Positions 39,656-49,964 of a DNA stretch of 64,000 nt are shown one piece after another (within the stretch, counting starts at the first letter, position 1; the number at the start of each line of letters is the position of its first letter). Source of the DNA: Anthracocystis setariae. Lineage: Eukaryota > Basidiomycota > Ustilaginomycetes > Ustilaginales > Ustilaginaceae. Position numbers and translations under genes: made by a program. The notes under the pieces were generated by a model. The model made no database searches. It was not told the origin of the DNA and saw only the letters and a program-made list of their open reading frames with translations. The stretch is from assembly GCA_928724745.1 (NCBI GenBank), contig CAKMXJ010000037.1, positions 682,001-746,000 on the forward strand, given 5' to 3'.

Positions 39656-40091
39656 ATTGTCGGACGAGCCGAATGAAGCTTTTTTCAAAAAAGCACAATG
39701 CGGGCGGGCATGCTTGCTTTTCACAGCCCCTGCAGCCGTGTCGAGTTTTAGACTGTTGTAGTTGATTTGCCTTGCTTGACCCATTCACATTGTTTCGAGT
39801 TGCGTGCATACAGTAACAGCCGCCACCTCTGGTTGCCCCTTTCTCCTCGACCGACGAGGCGCATCCCAAGCTTGAACTCGAGCGGTCGGTCGATCCTTAG
39901 CTTACCTTACCTTACCTTACCTTACCTTACCTTTGCTCTGCCTCCCCAAGCTTATTCTGCTCCACCATCTCGCTCCCTCAGTCCACACAGCTTTTATCCG
40001 TCGTTGCTGAGGGAGGTGGTCTCTCTTTTGCCCTCTTCATTTGGTTTGACCAACGTCTTGCTGCCTTTGCTTGGAGCTTAGACTTGGCATC
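39656..40091. promoter_or_regulatory. Upstream region of the CLC gene
   Basis: 436 bases right of the transposon, pyrimidine-rich toward the CLC start. It contains six CTTAC units at 39901-39930. The transposon sits about 430 bp upstream of this gene and may affect its promoter. Confidence 0.45.
39901..39930. repeat. Six CTTAC pentamers upstream of the CLC gene
   Basis: It is a perfect 5-bp tandem array in the leader or promoter, 160-190 bp before the ATG. Confidence 0.95.
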
Positions 40092-43000
40092 ATGGCAGAC
40101 CACAACGAGGATCTGGAGGCGCATTCAGCTTCACGCATCCAACCAGGCAGACGACCTACTCGTATCCAAGCTCATGGCTCCTCAGATAATCCCGGACTCA
40201 CCATCTTGACAAGGCGAGATACTGTCCACGACCAACGGGATGCGGCGGACCGTCACAATGCTCATCGCTCCGCACCCAGCACCGCTCGTCCTCGCCTCGC
40301 TGGCAGACGATCCAATTCAGCTCGCTCCGAAGTCAGACGCCTTTCCTCTCTCTTCACACCTCCCACTGCCGAGCCAACCGAGCCAGAAACCCCCTCGCGT
40401 CTGGCCCGCTTCTCAAGAGGCCTCACCGTTGCTCTCTCTGGATCTGGTATCAACTCGGTTCGAGAACCGCTTAGTCCGATTCGCTCTTTCTATGGTAACA
40501 TTACAGCTCATCTTCCTCCTGGAGCTCGCAAGCGCTCCAAGCAGGATTTTCGTTCCTACGACGATGCAAAGTTCGAAGACGAAATGAACCTACCTGGCTC
40601 TGGCGGCAATGGCATCCGTGTCTGGTACGAATCCTATACTACCATTGATTGGATTCACGATGCTATCAAAGAGAGCTCTCGTCTGCGTCGTATTCGCAAC
40701 ATCAACGGTGTCCGTGGCTTTGCTGTTAACAGCTGGGATCGTCTTCAAGGTTGGATCATCGTCACCATCACCGGCATTGTCACCGCCCTCATTGCAGGAT
40801 TCATCGTCAAATCCGAGGCCGTTCTCTTTGACCTCAAAGATGGCTACTGCGCAAGAAACTGGAGACTCGCAAAGCGTTTCTGCTGTCCATACGGTGATGC
40901 GCCTGACTGGGATCATCCTTCCTTCAATGGCTCATCTTGGTCCTATTCCACTCCGTTCATGCCAAACGTCGCTGCATCTCCTTCGACAGCCCACGCTTTC
41001 AAGTCTATGCTCACTGGTGGCGGTGCTGGCAATCGTATCCTGAGTGGCTGGGCCGCCCCCGTTGCTGGAAGTCCAGCTTGGAACTCCTACAAAACGTCGC
41101 TGACAAACACCGCCAACACGACGCTGCTCGCAATGCTCTCCCCCATCGACCCAGAGACTGAGGATTGTCCTGGTTGGATCTCTTGGGGTCAAAAACTGGG
41201 CGCAGCCAAGAGCTCCAACTGGTTCGCCGGCTATTCCATGTACTTTGCCGTTGCCGTGCTCTGGGCGTCCATAGCCAGTATCCTTACCATCTACTTAACT
41301 TCAAGCGAGCTTTACCTCGCCGACAAGACCACCTCTTCCCCAGCCATCGACAAGATCAACAAGAAGCACTCCATCGAAGCTCAGCAAGATGATGATGATG
41401 ATGACAACATGACTCAAGAGCCCGATGAGACCACTGCTCTACTCAGTCCGCCCCGTCCCGCAAATGGTCAGTCTTCTCGACACCGCCGCGATTCGGATCA
41501 AGACCCGCGCATGGATTCGCGAAACTTTGCTCGGCTTGCCAACGAGTCTCGCGCGCAGAACGCGATCCTGCCAAGGAAGGTGCTCTACTTTGCCACCGGA
41601 TCCGGTATCTCCGAAGTCAAATGCATCCTGAGCGGCTTTGTGATCCATGGATATCTTGGCTTCTGGACGCTGTTCACCAAGTCGGTCGGTCTCACGCTCT
41701 CCGTCGCATCGGGTCTTTCGTTGGGCAAGGAAGGTCCCTTTGTCCACATCGCCTCTTGTGTGGGAAACATCGTTTGCAGAGTGTTCCCTAAATACGAGAA
41801 CAACGAAGGCAAGAGGCGCGAGATGCTCTCGTGCGCTTGCGCCGCGGGCGTCGCCGTCGCTTTCGGTGCCCCTGTCGGTGGTGTGCTCTTCTCGCTGGAA
41901 GAAGTTAGCTACTATTTCCCGAGCAAGGTCATGTTCCGCTCGTTCTTCTGCGCCATGGTTGCTGCAGCCACGCTGAGGGTGATTGATCCGTTCGGAACGG
42001 GCAAGATCGTACTGTTCCAGGTGACGTATGACAAGGACTGGCACTTTTACGAGATGCTTTTCTTTATTCTCATCGGCATCTTTGGCGGTCTGTACGGTGC
42101 CTACTTTACCAAGCTCAACATGTTCTGGGCCAAGAACGTCCGGGCCAAGACGTGGATGGCGAGGCATCCGATTGTTGAGGTGGTGTTCATTACCACGGTT
42201 TCGGCTGCGTTCTCGTTCTTCAACGGATACACGCGGATGGGAGGAGTCGAGCTCATTGCGGATCTCTTTAGCGAATGCCACGAGCACGAGTCGCTGGAAG
42301 GGCTGTGTGTTTCGCAGCCGAGCCAGATCGGGCCGTTGGTGATGGCGATCCTGTGCGCCATGGTGATCAAGGGCTTGCTGACGATCATTACGTTTGGGAT
42401 CAAGTTGCCTGCGGGAATCTTTATTCCCACGTTGGCAGTGGGTGCGTGCTTTGGTAGGATTGTAGGCTTGCTGGTGCAGTATGTGCAGTGGACGCATCCG
42501 GAGGCCGGGTTTTTCGATTGGTGTTCGTCGTCGGATACGGCGTGTATCGTGCCGGGTGTTTATGCGATGGTGGGAGCTGCGGCAGCGTTGAGCGGTGTGA
42601 CGAGGACGACGGTGTCGTTGGCGGTGATCATGTTTGAGCTCACGGGCACGTTGACGTACAGTGTGCCTGTGATGCTGTCGATCTTGGTGGCCAAGACGAT
42701 CGCCGACGCGCTCGAGCACAAGGGGATCTACGATCTCGTGATTGATTTTTCGGGCTTGCCGTACCTGGACAGCAAGACCGAGTATATTTGGAACGGCGTC
42801 AACGTGACCGATGCTATGGAGACCGAGGTGGAAGTGATCTGCTTGGATGCGATCAACACGGTGCAGTCGTTGGGGGAGAAGCTTGACCGCCTGGCGCGCG
42901 GGTCGGGGTATACGGATGGTGGGTTCCCCATTGTGACGCGAGGTTCGACGGCATTGTCCGAAGTGCCGAATTCACCGACGTTGTCGGCGAGTATCGCGTC

Positions 43001-43448
43001 GCTTGCGGAACTTGCACCGACGACGCCGGTGCCGGATGCATGTGCGTATCAGATGGTGGGGTATATTGCGGCGTCGGAGCTCGAGCATGCGCTTTCGCGC
43101 GTGGTGCGCAAGAACCCGGAGCTGGATGCCGAGGTGACGAGGTGTGGGTTCAAGAACATCCCGTATGTGCGCGCGATGCAGGAGGGGGAGGCTGCAGGTG
43201 TGCGTGATTCAGTGTGCATGGCGGCCGGCGTTGGGGCTGATCCGTTGGATCTGAGTCGGTATGTGGATAAGGCGCCGATCACAGTGCAGGTGCATAGTCC
43301 GTTGGAGTTGGTGCATCAGTACTTTACACGGTTGGGTGTAAGGTATTTGATCGTGGTGGATGAGAGGGGGTTGTACAGGGGCGTGATTTTCAAGAAGAGT
43401 TATCTCAAGTTCTTGGCCGATCTCGAGGCCGAGGGCGGGAAGCATTAG
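40092..43448 (+). CDS. CLC-family chloride transporter with two CBS domains
   Basis: A 1,118-residue membrane protein from ATG 40092 (MADHNEDLEAHSAS). After a ~200-residue Arg/Ser-rich cytosolic N-terminus come the CLC helices with GSGISEVKCILSGF (~503), GKEGPFVHIASC (~545, gating Glu), YTRMGGVELIADLF and KLPAGIFIPTLAVGACFGR (~770-790), then two CBS domains (~905-950 interrupted by a Ser-rich loop, and ~1060-1115). The Glu in GKEGP is typical of H+/Cl- exchangers such as yeast Gef1 and animal CLC-3/4/5, so an intracellular (Golgi/endosome) role in ion balance is likely. The region ~265-380 is a long first luminal loop with several Cys. Introns are not needed. Confidence 0.95.
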   Translation: MADHNEDLEAHSASRIQPGRRPTRIQAHGSSDNPGLTILTRRDTVHDQRDAADRHNAHRSAPSTARPRLAGRRSNSARSEVRRLSSLFTPPTAEPTEPETPSRLARFSRGLTVALSGSGINSVREPLSPIRSFYGNITAHLPPGARKRSKQDFRSYDDAKFEDEMNLPGSGGNGIRVWYESYTTIDWIHDAIKESSRLRRIRNINGVRGFAVNSWDRLQGWIIVTITGIVTALIAGFIVKSEAVLFDLKDGYCARNWRLAKRFCCPYGDAPDWDHPSFNGSSWSYSTPFMPNVAASPSTAHAFKSMLTGGGAGNRILSGWAAPVAGSPAWNSYKTSLTNTANTTLLAMLSPIDPETEDCPGWISWGQKLGAAKSSNWFAGYSMYFAVAVLWASIASILTIYLTSSELYLADKTTSSPAIDKINKKHSIEAQQDDDDDDNMTQEPDETTALLSPPRPANGQSSRHRRDSDQDPRMDSRNFARLANESRAQNAILPRKVLYFATGSGISEVKCILSGFVIHGYLGFWTLFTKSVGLTLSVASGLSLGKEGPFVHIASCVGNIVCRVFPKYENNEGKRREMLSCACAAGVAVAFGAPVGGVLFSLEEVSYYFPSKVMFRSFFCAMVAAATLRVIDPFGTGKIVLFQVTYDKDWHFYEMLFFILIGIFGGLYGAYFTKLNMFWAKNVRAKTWMARHPIVEVVFITTVSAAFSFFNGYTRMGGVELIADLFSECHEHESLEGLCVSQPSQIGPLVMAILCAMVIKGLLTIITFGIKLPAGIFIPTLAVGACFGRIVGLLVQYVQWTHPEAGFFDWCSSSDTACIVPGVYAMVGAAAALSGVTRTTVSLAVIMFELTGTLTYSVPVMLSILVAKTIADALEHKGIYDLVIDFSGLPYLDSKTEYIWNGVNVTDAMETEVEVICLDAINTVQSLGEKLDRLARGSGYTDGGFPIVTRGSTALSEVPNSPTLSASIASLAELAPTTPVPDACAYQMVGYIAASELEHALSRVVRKNPELDAEVTRCGFKNIPYVRAMQEGEAAGVRDSVCMAAGVGADPLDLSRYVDKAPITVQVHSPLELVHQYFTRLGVRYLIVVDERGLYRGVIFKKSYLKFLADLEAEGGKH

Positions 43449-43576
43449 TTGATTGGCCACGGTTGACGATTTTGCACCTATCTAAGGAACGTGTTTATGA
43501 TTTCTGGAAATGACAGGATGATTGGTACCAACAGTTTCTTTGGATTTGTAGAGTGAAGTTGTGAGTGAGAGGGAAG

Positions 43577-43600
43577 GAGGGGGAGGGGGGGGGGGGGAGG
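43577..43600. repeat. G-rich run
   Basis: A run of G interrupted by single A bases lies just beyond the stop of the membrane-protein gene. It is a low-complexity tract with likely length error. Confidence 0.7.
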
Positions 43601-43603
43601 GTG

Positions 43604-45685
43604 TTAGGGACGGCGGTGTGGGTGGGAGGGGAGATGGAGGTTGATGGTGTGGTGGTTTGTGGGAGGGAGGGAGGATGCGATTTGGAGGACGGGTGGGAGC
43701 GGGGAATGGGAGGATGTGCTTGAGCCACGGGTTGGGATGGGTGGGTTGGGATGGGTGGAGGAGTGGAGGGATGACTTTCGGTTGAGTGCAGGATGGGGGT
43801 GATTGATGGTGAAAGTTTTGCTTGGGTTGAGAGGTTTGTATGTGTTTGCACGGTGGAGTTTAGCACGTCCGCCAAGGAGGATGCTGGGGGAAGGGATGGT
43901 GTTGCTGGGGGAGGTGTAGCAAGCGACGAGATCGCTGTAATCTGTAAACGCCGGCGAATCTGTATCCGTCGAAGCTGACGCTTTCATTACGGCTTGGTGC
44001 AGAAGCATCGACTTACTGCGCGTCTGGTTTCGATTGATGGGAGAAGCGAGGAGAGCTTGGTTCCAAGCGGTGGTGGTGATCTTGCGATTCCACGGTTGGA
44101 CAGCATCATCTTTGACGTGTAATATCGTCGCTGACCGACCCAATCCCGCTTTGGTCGGCGTATCGCAAGCGTGGTAGTCGTGGGTGAGGAAGGCTTCCTC
44201 ATCATACTCTTGGTTCAATTTCGGCGTGGTGAACGAAGTGACTGCTTTCCACACGCCAGAGATGCCCAAACCGGAAAGAAATCCTCCCGCGCCAACCCCC
44301 AAAGATTCAGCAACAACGGGTTTGGAAGGTGTCCCCATCTCCGCATGATGTCCATGGCTTGGAGGAGAGACGGGAGAGTAGGTCTTACTTCGCGATCTAA
44401 GCCCAAAGTGGAGTACACCCGGTCGGAAGGGTGAATCTTTCGGTTGCGGCGGTAGTGGCTTAACCCCCAGTGAGGTGAGTCCATAGTCCCCAGCGAACAC
44501 ATCATCCTGATCATCACCCAGCGGGATACTTGCAAACTCGGCCTTGGACTTACCCTCTCCGCTACCAACAGAGAAAGTAGCTGCGGAGGAGAGGGAAGAA
44601 TGTTTTTCGGTAAACTCGCGAGAGAAAGCACCCGTCAACCTACGAGCTGGCTTGTACTTCGGCGCAGTAAAAGTGTCATTATTTTCAGGATCAGATTCAT
44701 CCTTCCCAATCCACCGTTTGACTTTCACCTTAAACCAACCATTCCTCTCTACCCCCGTCTCATACTTCCTCCCCCCCTCACCGCGAGTTTCTGGAACGTC
44801 CCCCTTCGCCCCCTCGCCCAACATCGCTAGCGATAGAATCTTCCACGTTTCCGGATACTTCTCCTCCCGCACCCCGCCACCACCCCCACCCTCGCTATCG
44901 CTGCCAAAACTACTTTCCACATCCCTTTCCACCTGGTTGGAGTTGGAGTAGCCGACAGGGTCGGATTGTGGTAGTGCACGAGTGTACTGGTAGCCCCACA
45001 TTGTTTTGATTCGGCTCAGTTCGGCTTTCTGAGCAGCGCGGGTGATTCGAGCAGCAGAATGGGATCGACGCGAGGCTTCGAGTCGTGACGCATGATGAAT
45101 GCGACCCCAAATCCGACCTCCAATGGAGAACAGTAAGAGCAGACCTACGAGTACGACAATCGGGGTCAGGTAGATGAGCTTAAACCCACCACCACCACCA
45201 CCACCACCACTGGAGCTTTGGATAGGTTGCGAAGTGGGGAGTGCCGTAGTTGCGGTGGATCTCGTTGAGGCGATGGAAGAGGGAAGGGAGGAGGCTCGTG
45301 TGGTGGCTGTAACGGTGGGTGTCGATTGAGATGTGGTCGTAATGGGTGTAGGAGTGGAGGAAGCGTCGCTGGTGTCTGTGATGATCAATGCGGTATAGGC
45401 GGCAGAATGGGTGGGTGTGAGTGTGATCGACGTTGCAGTGACGGGAGGGGTCCACAATCCGTTGTTGTAGGTGATCGTGGCGACAGGTGCGTTTGTATCG
45501 TTTCCGTCGTCGGTTCCTGCATCGTCGAGCTGTCTCTTGATGAGTTGCAGAGGAACTGGAAGGCTCAGGAATACACCCTGTGGGCTAGGGATGGTAGTGA
45601 GGTGAGAATCGAGATCGACATTGTTTCCCAATCGAGATTTTGTGTTCGGAAGCCGTTTGGATGGCAGTGTGGATCTTTCTGGCAT
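43604..45685 (-). CDS. Single-pass membrane protein with Ser/Thr-rich outer domain
   Basis: A 693-residue protein from ATG 45685 (MPERSTLPSKRLPN). A Ser/Thr-rich segment (~80-160), likely O-glycosylated, is followed by a Gly run (GGT repeats at 45187-45210), one membrane helix (~168-190, LIYLTPIVVLVGLLLLFSIGG) and a ~500-residue basic, Ser-rich cytosolic tail. This is the layout of fungal cell-wall sensor-like or Axl2-like proteins. No N-terminal signal peptide is obvious; hydrophobic GVFLSLPVPLQLI plus a Kex2-like KR at ~50 suggest that the real signal-bearing first exon may be mis-modelled (a 3' splice site CCACAG lies just before GVFL). The last ~100 residues are low-complexity and might be less reliable. 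The gene is not recognised by name. Confidence 0.6.
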   Translation of the reverse strand: MPERSTLPSKRLPNTKSRLGNNVDLDSHLTTIPSPQGVFLSLPVPLQLIKRQLDDAGTDDGNDTNAPVATITYNNGLWTPPVTATSITLTPTHSAAYTALIITDTSDASSTPTPITTTSQSTPTVTATTRASSLPSSIASTRSTATTALPTSQPIQSSSGGGGGGGGFKLIYLTPIVVLVGLLLLFSIGGRIWGRIHHASRLEASRRSHSAARITRAAQKAELSRIKTMWGYQYTRALPQSDPVGYSNSNQVERDVESSFGSDSEGGGGGGVREEKYPETWKILSLAMLGEGAKGDVPETRGEGGRKYETGVERNGWFKVKVKRWIGKDESDPENNDTFTAPKYKPARRLTGAFSREFTEKHSSLSSAATFSVGSGEGKSKAEFASIPLGDDQDDVFAGDYGLTSLGVKPLPPQPKDSPFRPGVLHFGLRSRSKTYSPVSPPSHGHHAEMGTPSKPVVAESLGVGAGGFLSGLGISGVWKAVTSFTTPKLNQEYDEEAFLTHDYHACDTPTKAGLGRSATILHVKDDAVQPWNRKITTTAWNQALLASPINRNQTRSKSMLLHQAVMKASASTDTDSPAFTDYSDLVACYTSPSNTIPSPSILLGGRAKLHRANTYKPLNPSKTFTINHPHPALNRKSSLHSSTHPNPPIPTRGSSTSSHSPLPPVLQIASSLPPTNHHTINLHLPSHPHRRP

Positions 45686-46294
45686 CGTGGTGAGTATTAT
45701 CGATGTATGATGAAGAGATGGTGGTGGGGGGGGGTGAGAAGAAGGATGAGTCTGAATGGTACGGATAGAAAGGGATGGTGTGTTAGAAGGGAGACAAGGA
45801 GACCAGGAGAAAGGCCTTGAATGGATCAATTCAGCTCATCAAGGGACTATACACTCTAACTAGAGCAGCCTACTAGGCAACGCAGTATCCAGGAGACGAT
45901 TGTTTGGACAGCGTAGAAGTTGCACATCTACGCAGATGATAGCCGGACGATGCATGGATAGGCATGTCAAGGAGGAACAAATGGAAATCCGTGCCCAAGA
46001 GGGCAGCTCTGGTAGAAGATCAACGGTGCGACAACCCAGAACTCACTCTTGGCGATGCAAGTGGCAAGAGGGCCAAGTTTGATATAGCTCGCAGAATGAG
46101 ACAGCTGTCAAAGCGTTTTTGGGATCGGTGGGTTGTTTTTCACGCCTGAATTTTCTGGCCTTTTTTCTCGGCACATTTTCCATTTTTGTCAAAAATCGTC
46201 AAAGCTTGCTTGCGACAAAGTGATTGCTGTCAAATCTGACAACAATTGAAATAGAGTACCTTAGTTATGAACAAGTCGATAGGAGTTAAGAGTT
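45686..46294. other. Intergenic region upstream of the membrane-protein gene
   Basis: 609 bases with no supported gene. Repeated GTCAAA/TTTGTCAAAAATCGTCAAAGC strings lie near 46185-46245. The plus-strand frames near 45900-46149 have no supporting similarity. Confidence 0.45.
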
Positions 46295-46987
46295 CTACTT
46301 GCGACGTCTACGAGAAACGACAGTTTCAAACCCATCTTGATCCACCACTGGCTCTTGCCTCTGCTGCCTCTCTGCCCTCGCCTGATCCTGTTCCAGCCCA
46401 ACCCTGGCACCAGCCCTATCAGCCTCCATCTCACCCCCATGCTCGCGCACCAACACCCTTGCATCCCTCATATCCTCATCCTCATCCTCATCCTCATCCT
46501 CACTACCATCCAACTCACCATCTTGATTCGGACCTGCCTCAAACTTGGCCTTCTTACCCTTAAGTTGCTCGTACGCCTTCTCCAACTCCTGCACCGCCGA
46601 TTGCGCCTTGGTGAGGTCGTCTGCAGAACCAAAGATGACCCTGTGCATGCCGACGATTCGACCTGCAACCCAGTCGGGGGATCCGTCCTCGAGACGTGCT
46701 TCGTACTCGTCGATCATGTATCCCTCGAGGATATCGGCGAGGTCGTCGAGATCGGGTTCAAAGGCGGAGCCGGGATTGCCATAGTTGTCGCAGAGGTGGG
46801 AGACGAGGAAGTCGCGTTTGTCGGCAGAGTCCTGGCCGCCCCATTCTTCCGAGACAGCAAGACGCATGGCTGGCCACAGCTCAAAGGTGAGCATGATGGA
46901 TTTGGCGAAGAGCAGCTGTTGCGCGGTGGGTTGGTCATCCGTGGCCACAACGGTGGCAGCGGCAGCGGATGTGGAAGCAGCAGACAT
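46295..46987 (-). CDS. TSR2: Pre-rRNA-processing protein Tsr2
   Basis: A 230-residue protein from ATG 46987. The WGG domain is clear: FELWPAMRLAVSEEWGGQDS (~35-54), ADKRDFLVSHLCDNY (~55-70), then DDLADILEGYMIDEYEARLEDGS (~80-102). Acidic run DGSEDEDEDEDEDMRDARV (~155-175) and a C-terminal QDGFETVVSRRRRK. Tsr2 is an escort for ribosomal protein eS26 and is needed for 20S pre-rRNA maturation in yeast. It is divergent from RIM20 across 372 bp. Confidence 0.95.
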   Translation of the reverse strand: MSAASTSAAAATVVATDDQPTAQQLLFAKSIMLTFELWPAMRLAVSEEWGGQDSADKRDFLVSHLCDNYGNPGSAFEPDLDDLADILEGYMIDEYEARLEDGSPDWVAGRIVGMHRVIFGSADDLTKAQSAVQELEKAYEQLKGKKAKFEAGPNQDGELDGSEDEDEDEDEDMRDARVLVREHGGEMEADRAGARVGLEQDQARAERQQRQEPVVDQDGFETVVSRRRRK

Positions 46988-47359
46988 TGCTATTATTGTC
47001 CCGCTTGGGTATAGATGGCGCCAGTCGATCGTGCGATCGTGGTGGCGATGTGGGATGGAGGGCAGAGGAGGGACGGAGTCAAAGGAAAGGCAGGAAGATG
47101 TTGTTCGAGTGGAGAAAACAAAACAAAAAAAAAAATCAAAAAAATCAAAAGACGTGGGACGACTGTGCCCGAATTCCGAGGATAGAAAAAAGACCGTGTT
47201 ATGTTAGGTCGACACAGTAACGCCGGTAATTTGGTGTTGAGGTGGAGGTTTTACAGTCGACACTGACTTGGATCAACGCTATCATCCACATCATCACCAC
47301 CATCACCACCATCAGCATCACCATCAGCATTAGCGGCTGTGGAGGAAAGCATCAGAACG
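46988..47359. promoter_or_regulatory. Shared upstream region of TSR2 and RIM20
   Basis: 372 bases between divergent genes, with an A-rich block at 47111-47150 and a CATCAC/CACCAT repeat at 47288-47330 in the RIM20 leader. Confidence 0.5.
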
Positions 47360-49894
47360 ATGCCACGCAACATCCTCTCCATCCCGCCCAAGCGTACACC
47401 CTCGCTCTCCACCCCTCTCACCACCGCCATTCGCAACTACATCTCCCACAACTACACAGACACCCACCCGGACGCTTTCACCAATGACATTCGCGATTTC
47501 GTCCGTCTCCGAGACGCAGCTGCCTCTGCCGAAGTGCACGTCGCCTCCATCGAACCTCTGCTCAAATACCATGCCCAACTCGTCTTCTTCGCCACCAAGT
47601 TCCCCAGCGATATCAACCTCTCCTTCCCCTGGTCGCTTTCCTTCCCTTCCAGTCTACCTTCCTGGACCACCAGCATTTCCGGTGCCATGGACGCCACCAA
47701 GTCTGCCGAAGCAGTTCCAGCCTCCGGCATCAGCTACGCCACCAGTGACACCATCGCCCACCCGGATCTTGCTTACGAAACCGCCAACGTCTTGTGGTCG
47801 CTAGCCGGCCTGTACTCAGCATTGGGATGTGCCGAGACCAGGGCAGACAAGGACAGCATCAAACGCGCCACCGCCTGGTTCCAAAACGCCGCAGGAATCA
47901 TGCAGCACATCATCGACAACCTAGTGGAACCCACGCAGCATCTCACTCCGCCCTCACCCGATCTTAATCTACGACTTCTCACGTGCGTCAGGGACGTCAT
48001 GCTCGCCCAAGCACAGGAATGCTTCTGGCAAAAAGCCGTGATGGATCGGCTCAAGGATGCCACCATCGCCAAGCTGGCGGAGAAGGTGGCCGAGTTCTAT
48101 GCCTCGGCGCTCGCGGCAGTTTCGGACGGTACGACGGATGCTAATCGGGCCAAACCGGACGGTGGCGATGTGGGTAAGATCACGCTTCCGAGTGGGTGGG
48201 AGAACCACCTGGTGGTGAAGAGGTTTCACTTTGCAGCCGCGGCGCTGTATCGCAAAGCGTGCGACGACCTCGCTTCGAATCGGTACGGAGACGAACTTGG
48301 GCGGTTGCACGTAGCTGAGGCGCATGTCAAGAAGGCGCTGGATTCGGCCAAACGCGGCGTCTCGGATGCGATCACCAACGATCTCAAGTCGTTGCATCAG
48401 ATCATCCAGACCAACATCGCGCGAGCCACGCGCGATAACGATCTCATCTACCTCGAAGCCGTCACGCCCGCCAGCCAATTGGCGCCCATCCAGGCCGCAG
48501 CGATGGTCAAAGCGGTGACGCCGCCCGAGGTGGTCCAGCCGATCGGGATGTTGAGCGAGGTGGGTGGGTTTGGCAGGCCGTTGTTCGCCGAGTTGGTATC
48601 GTATGGTGTGCATTTGGCGATCAGCATCTATGATGATCGGAAGGATTCGTATGTGCGCGAGGAGATCGTGGGGAGGAGGGATGAGTTGGATGCGTTGGCG
48701 ACGAGTGTGTTGCAGAGTTTGAATCTGCCCGGTTCGTTGCAGGCGTTGGAGCAGCCGATGGGGTTGCCGCCTTCGCTGTTGCGGAAGCACGAAGAGGTTG
48801 TAGCTGAGGGCGGCTTGGAGCGATTGCAGCGTATTGCCGCCGACGTGGCGCGCATCGCCGCTACCGACAGGGAGACGTTGGCGGAAGCGTTGGCGCTGAT
48901 CGAGCACGAGGAGCGCGAGGATGAAGCGGTGCGCGCTGCGGGTGCGTTGGATTCGCAACAGTGGGCGAGGCAGAGTTCGAGCGAGGCGAATGGCGAGTTC
49001 AAGGCACAGGCGGCAGAGTACCATGCTACGCTGGTCAAGGCGGCCGCATCGGATGAGATCGTAAGGGGCAAGTTGGCCGAGTGGGAGGAGCTGATCGGTG
49101 TGCTTTCCGGTAATGTCGCCGGGTTGGAGGTGTTTGTCCCTTCCTCGTCCGCAGGGGTGCGGGTGAAGGGGGAGGCGGGTGACAAGCAGGTGCAAGCGGT
49201 GAGGGCGTTGCGCGAGGAGTTGGAGCATTTGGATGATTTATTGACTTTACGATCCGCTTTTGTCACCGAGGCCAAGGCGGTGGCGGCACAGGATGATATT
49301 CGCGCGTTGGTGGTGCGCCAAGCTGCGAGGCTCTCCACCGACGTTACCGCAGCCGAGTTTGATGAGTTGTTCGACGAGCAGTTGGAAAAGTATGCACGGT
49401 TGAGGCGCCAGTTGGAAGAATCCGCCCAGTCGCAGCTTGCACTTTTGGAGCGGATCGAGGCGAGAAATGCCGCGTTTGTCGAGGCGAGGAAGAGCGATGC
49501 AGCGATCAGGCGCAGAGAGCGCGCGCTGCAAAACCTCGATTCGGCTTACGGCAAGTATAGGGAGTTGTCGAGCAATCTCGTCGAAGGGCTGCAGTTTTAT
49601 AACGGTTTAGCCAAGATTCTGAGTGCGTACAGGGATTCGGTTAAGGAGTGGGCGAGGACAAGGCAGGTTGAGCTGCATTGGTTGGTGCAGAAGATGGGTC
49701 GGGTTGGCGTGAATGATTTGTCCACCCCTCACCACCATCACCAACAGCAACAGCAACAGCAGCAGGAGCAGGAGCAGGAGCAGGGGGAATCTTGGTCTCT
49801 TTCACCCGCACCTCAACAGCAACAGCCACCGCCACCGCCAACGCCGCAATGGGGAGCGCTACCCGCTGGAGCAAAGATTCAGTTCAAAGATTAA
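47360..49894 (+). CDS. RIM20: BRO1-domain protein Rim20/PalA (alkaline-pH signalling)
   Basis: An 844-residue protein from ATG 47360. The first ~370 residues are a BRO1 domain (MPRNILSIPPKRTPSLS, IRNYISHNYTDTHPDAFTND, LLKYHAQLVFFATKFP, LAYETANVLWSLAGLYSALG, AQAQECFWQKAV). Residues ~390-760 are the helical V domain that binds YPxL motifs. A His/Gln/Pro-rich tail ends in WGALPAGAKIQF. The short tail and this ending fit Rim20/PalA better than the longer Bro1, though Bro1 is not excluded. Rim20 binds ESCRT-III Snf7 and the transcription factor Rim101/PacC to allow its cleavage by Rim13. It is convergent with the PLC-like gene. Confidence 0.88.
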   Translation: MPRNILSIPPKRTPSLSTPLTTAIRNYISHNYTDTHPDAFTNDIRDFVRLRDAAASAEVHVASIEPLLKYHAQLVFFATKFPSDINLSFPWSLSFPSSLPSWTTSISGAMDATKSAEAVPASGISYATSDTIAHPDLAYETANVLWSLAGLYSALGCAETRADKDSIKRATAWFQNAAGIMQHIIDNLVEPTQHLTPPSPDLNLRLLTCVRDVMLAQAQECFWQKAVMDRLKDATIAKLAEKVAEFYASALAAVSDGTTDANRAKPDGGDVGKITLPSGWENHLVVKRFHFAAAALYRKACDDLASNRYGDELGRLHVAEAHVKKALDSAKRGVSDAITNDLKSLHQIIQTNIARATRDNDLIYLEAVTPASQLAPIQAAAMVKAVTPPEVVQPIGMLSEVGGFGRPLFAELVSYGVHLAISIYDDRKDSYVREEIVGRRDELDALATSVLQSLNLPGSLQALEQPMGLPPSLLRKHEEVVAEGGLERLQRIAADVARIAATDRETLAEALALIEHEEREDEAVRAAGALDSQQWARQSSSEANGEFKAQAAEYHATLVKAAASDEIVRGKLAEWEELIGVLSGNVAGLEVFVPSSSAGVRVKGEAGDKQVQAVRALREELEHLDDLLTLRSAFVTEAKAVAAQDDIRALVVRQAARLSTDVTAAEFDELFDEQLEKYARLRRQLEESAQSQLALLERIEARNAAFVEARKSDAAIRRRERALQNLDSAYGKYRELSSNLVEGLQFYNGLAKILSAYRDSVKEWARTRQVELHWLVQKMGRVGVNDLSTPHHHHQQQQQQQQEQEQEQGESWSLSPAPQQQQPPPPPTPQWGALPAGAKIQFKD

Positions 49895-49964
49895 CCGCCA
49901 CGCCCTCCCCCCCCTCCCGCCGCTCACATTACTCCACGCAGAGTGAACAAAGAAGGAAATATGC

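Noticed and set aside
41439..42719. 426-residue minus-strand frame opposite the CLC gene
   Set aside because: Its Arg/His-rich composition comes from codon use of the CLC gene on the other strand; no family features.
47969..49228. 419-residue minus-strand frame opposite RIM20
   Set aside because: Arg/His/Gln/Leu-rich antisense shadow of the BRO1-domain gene.
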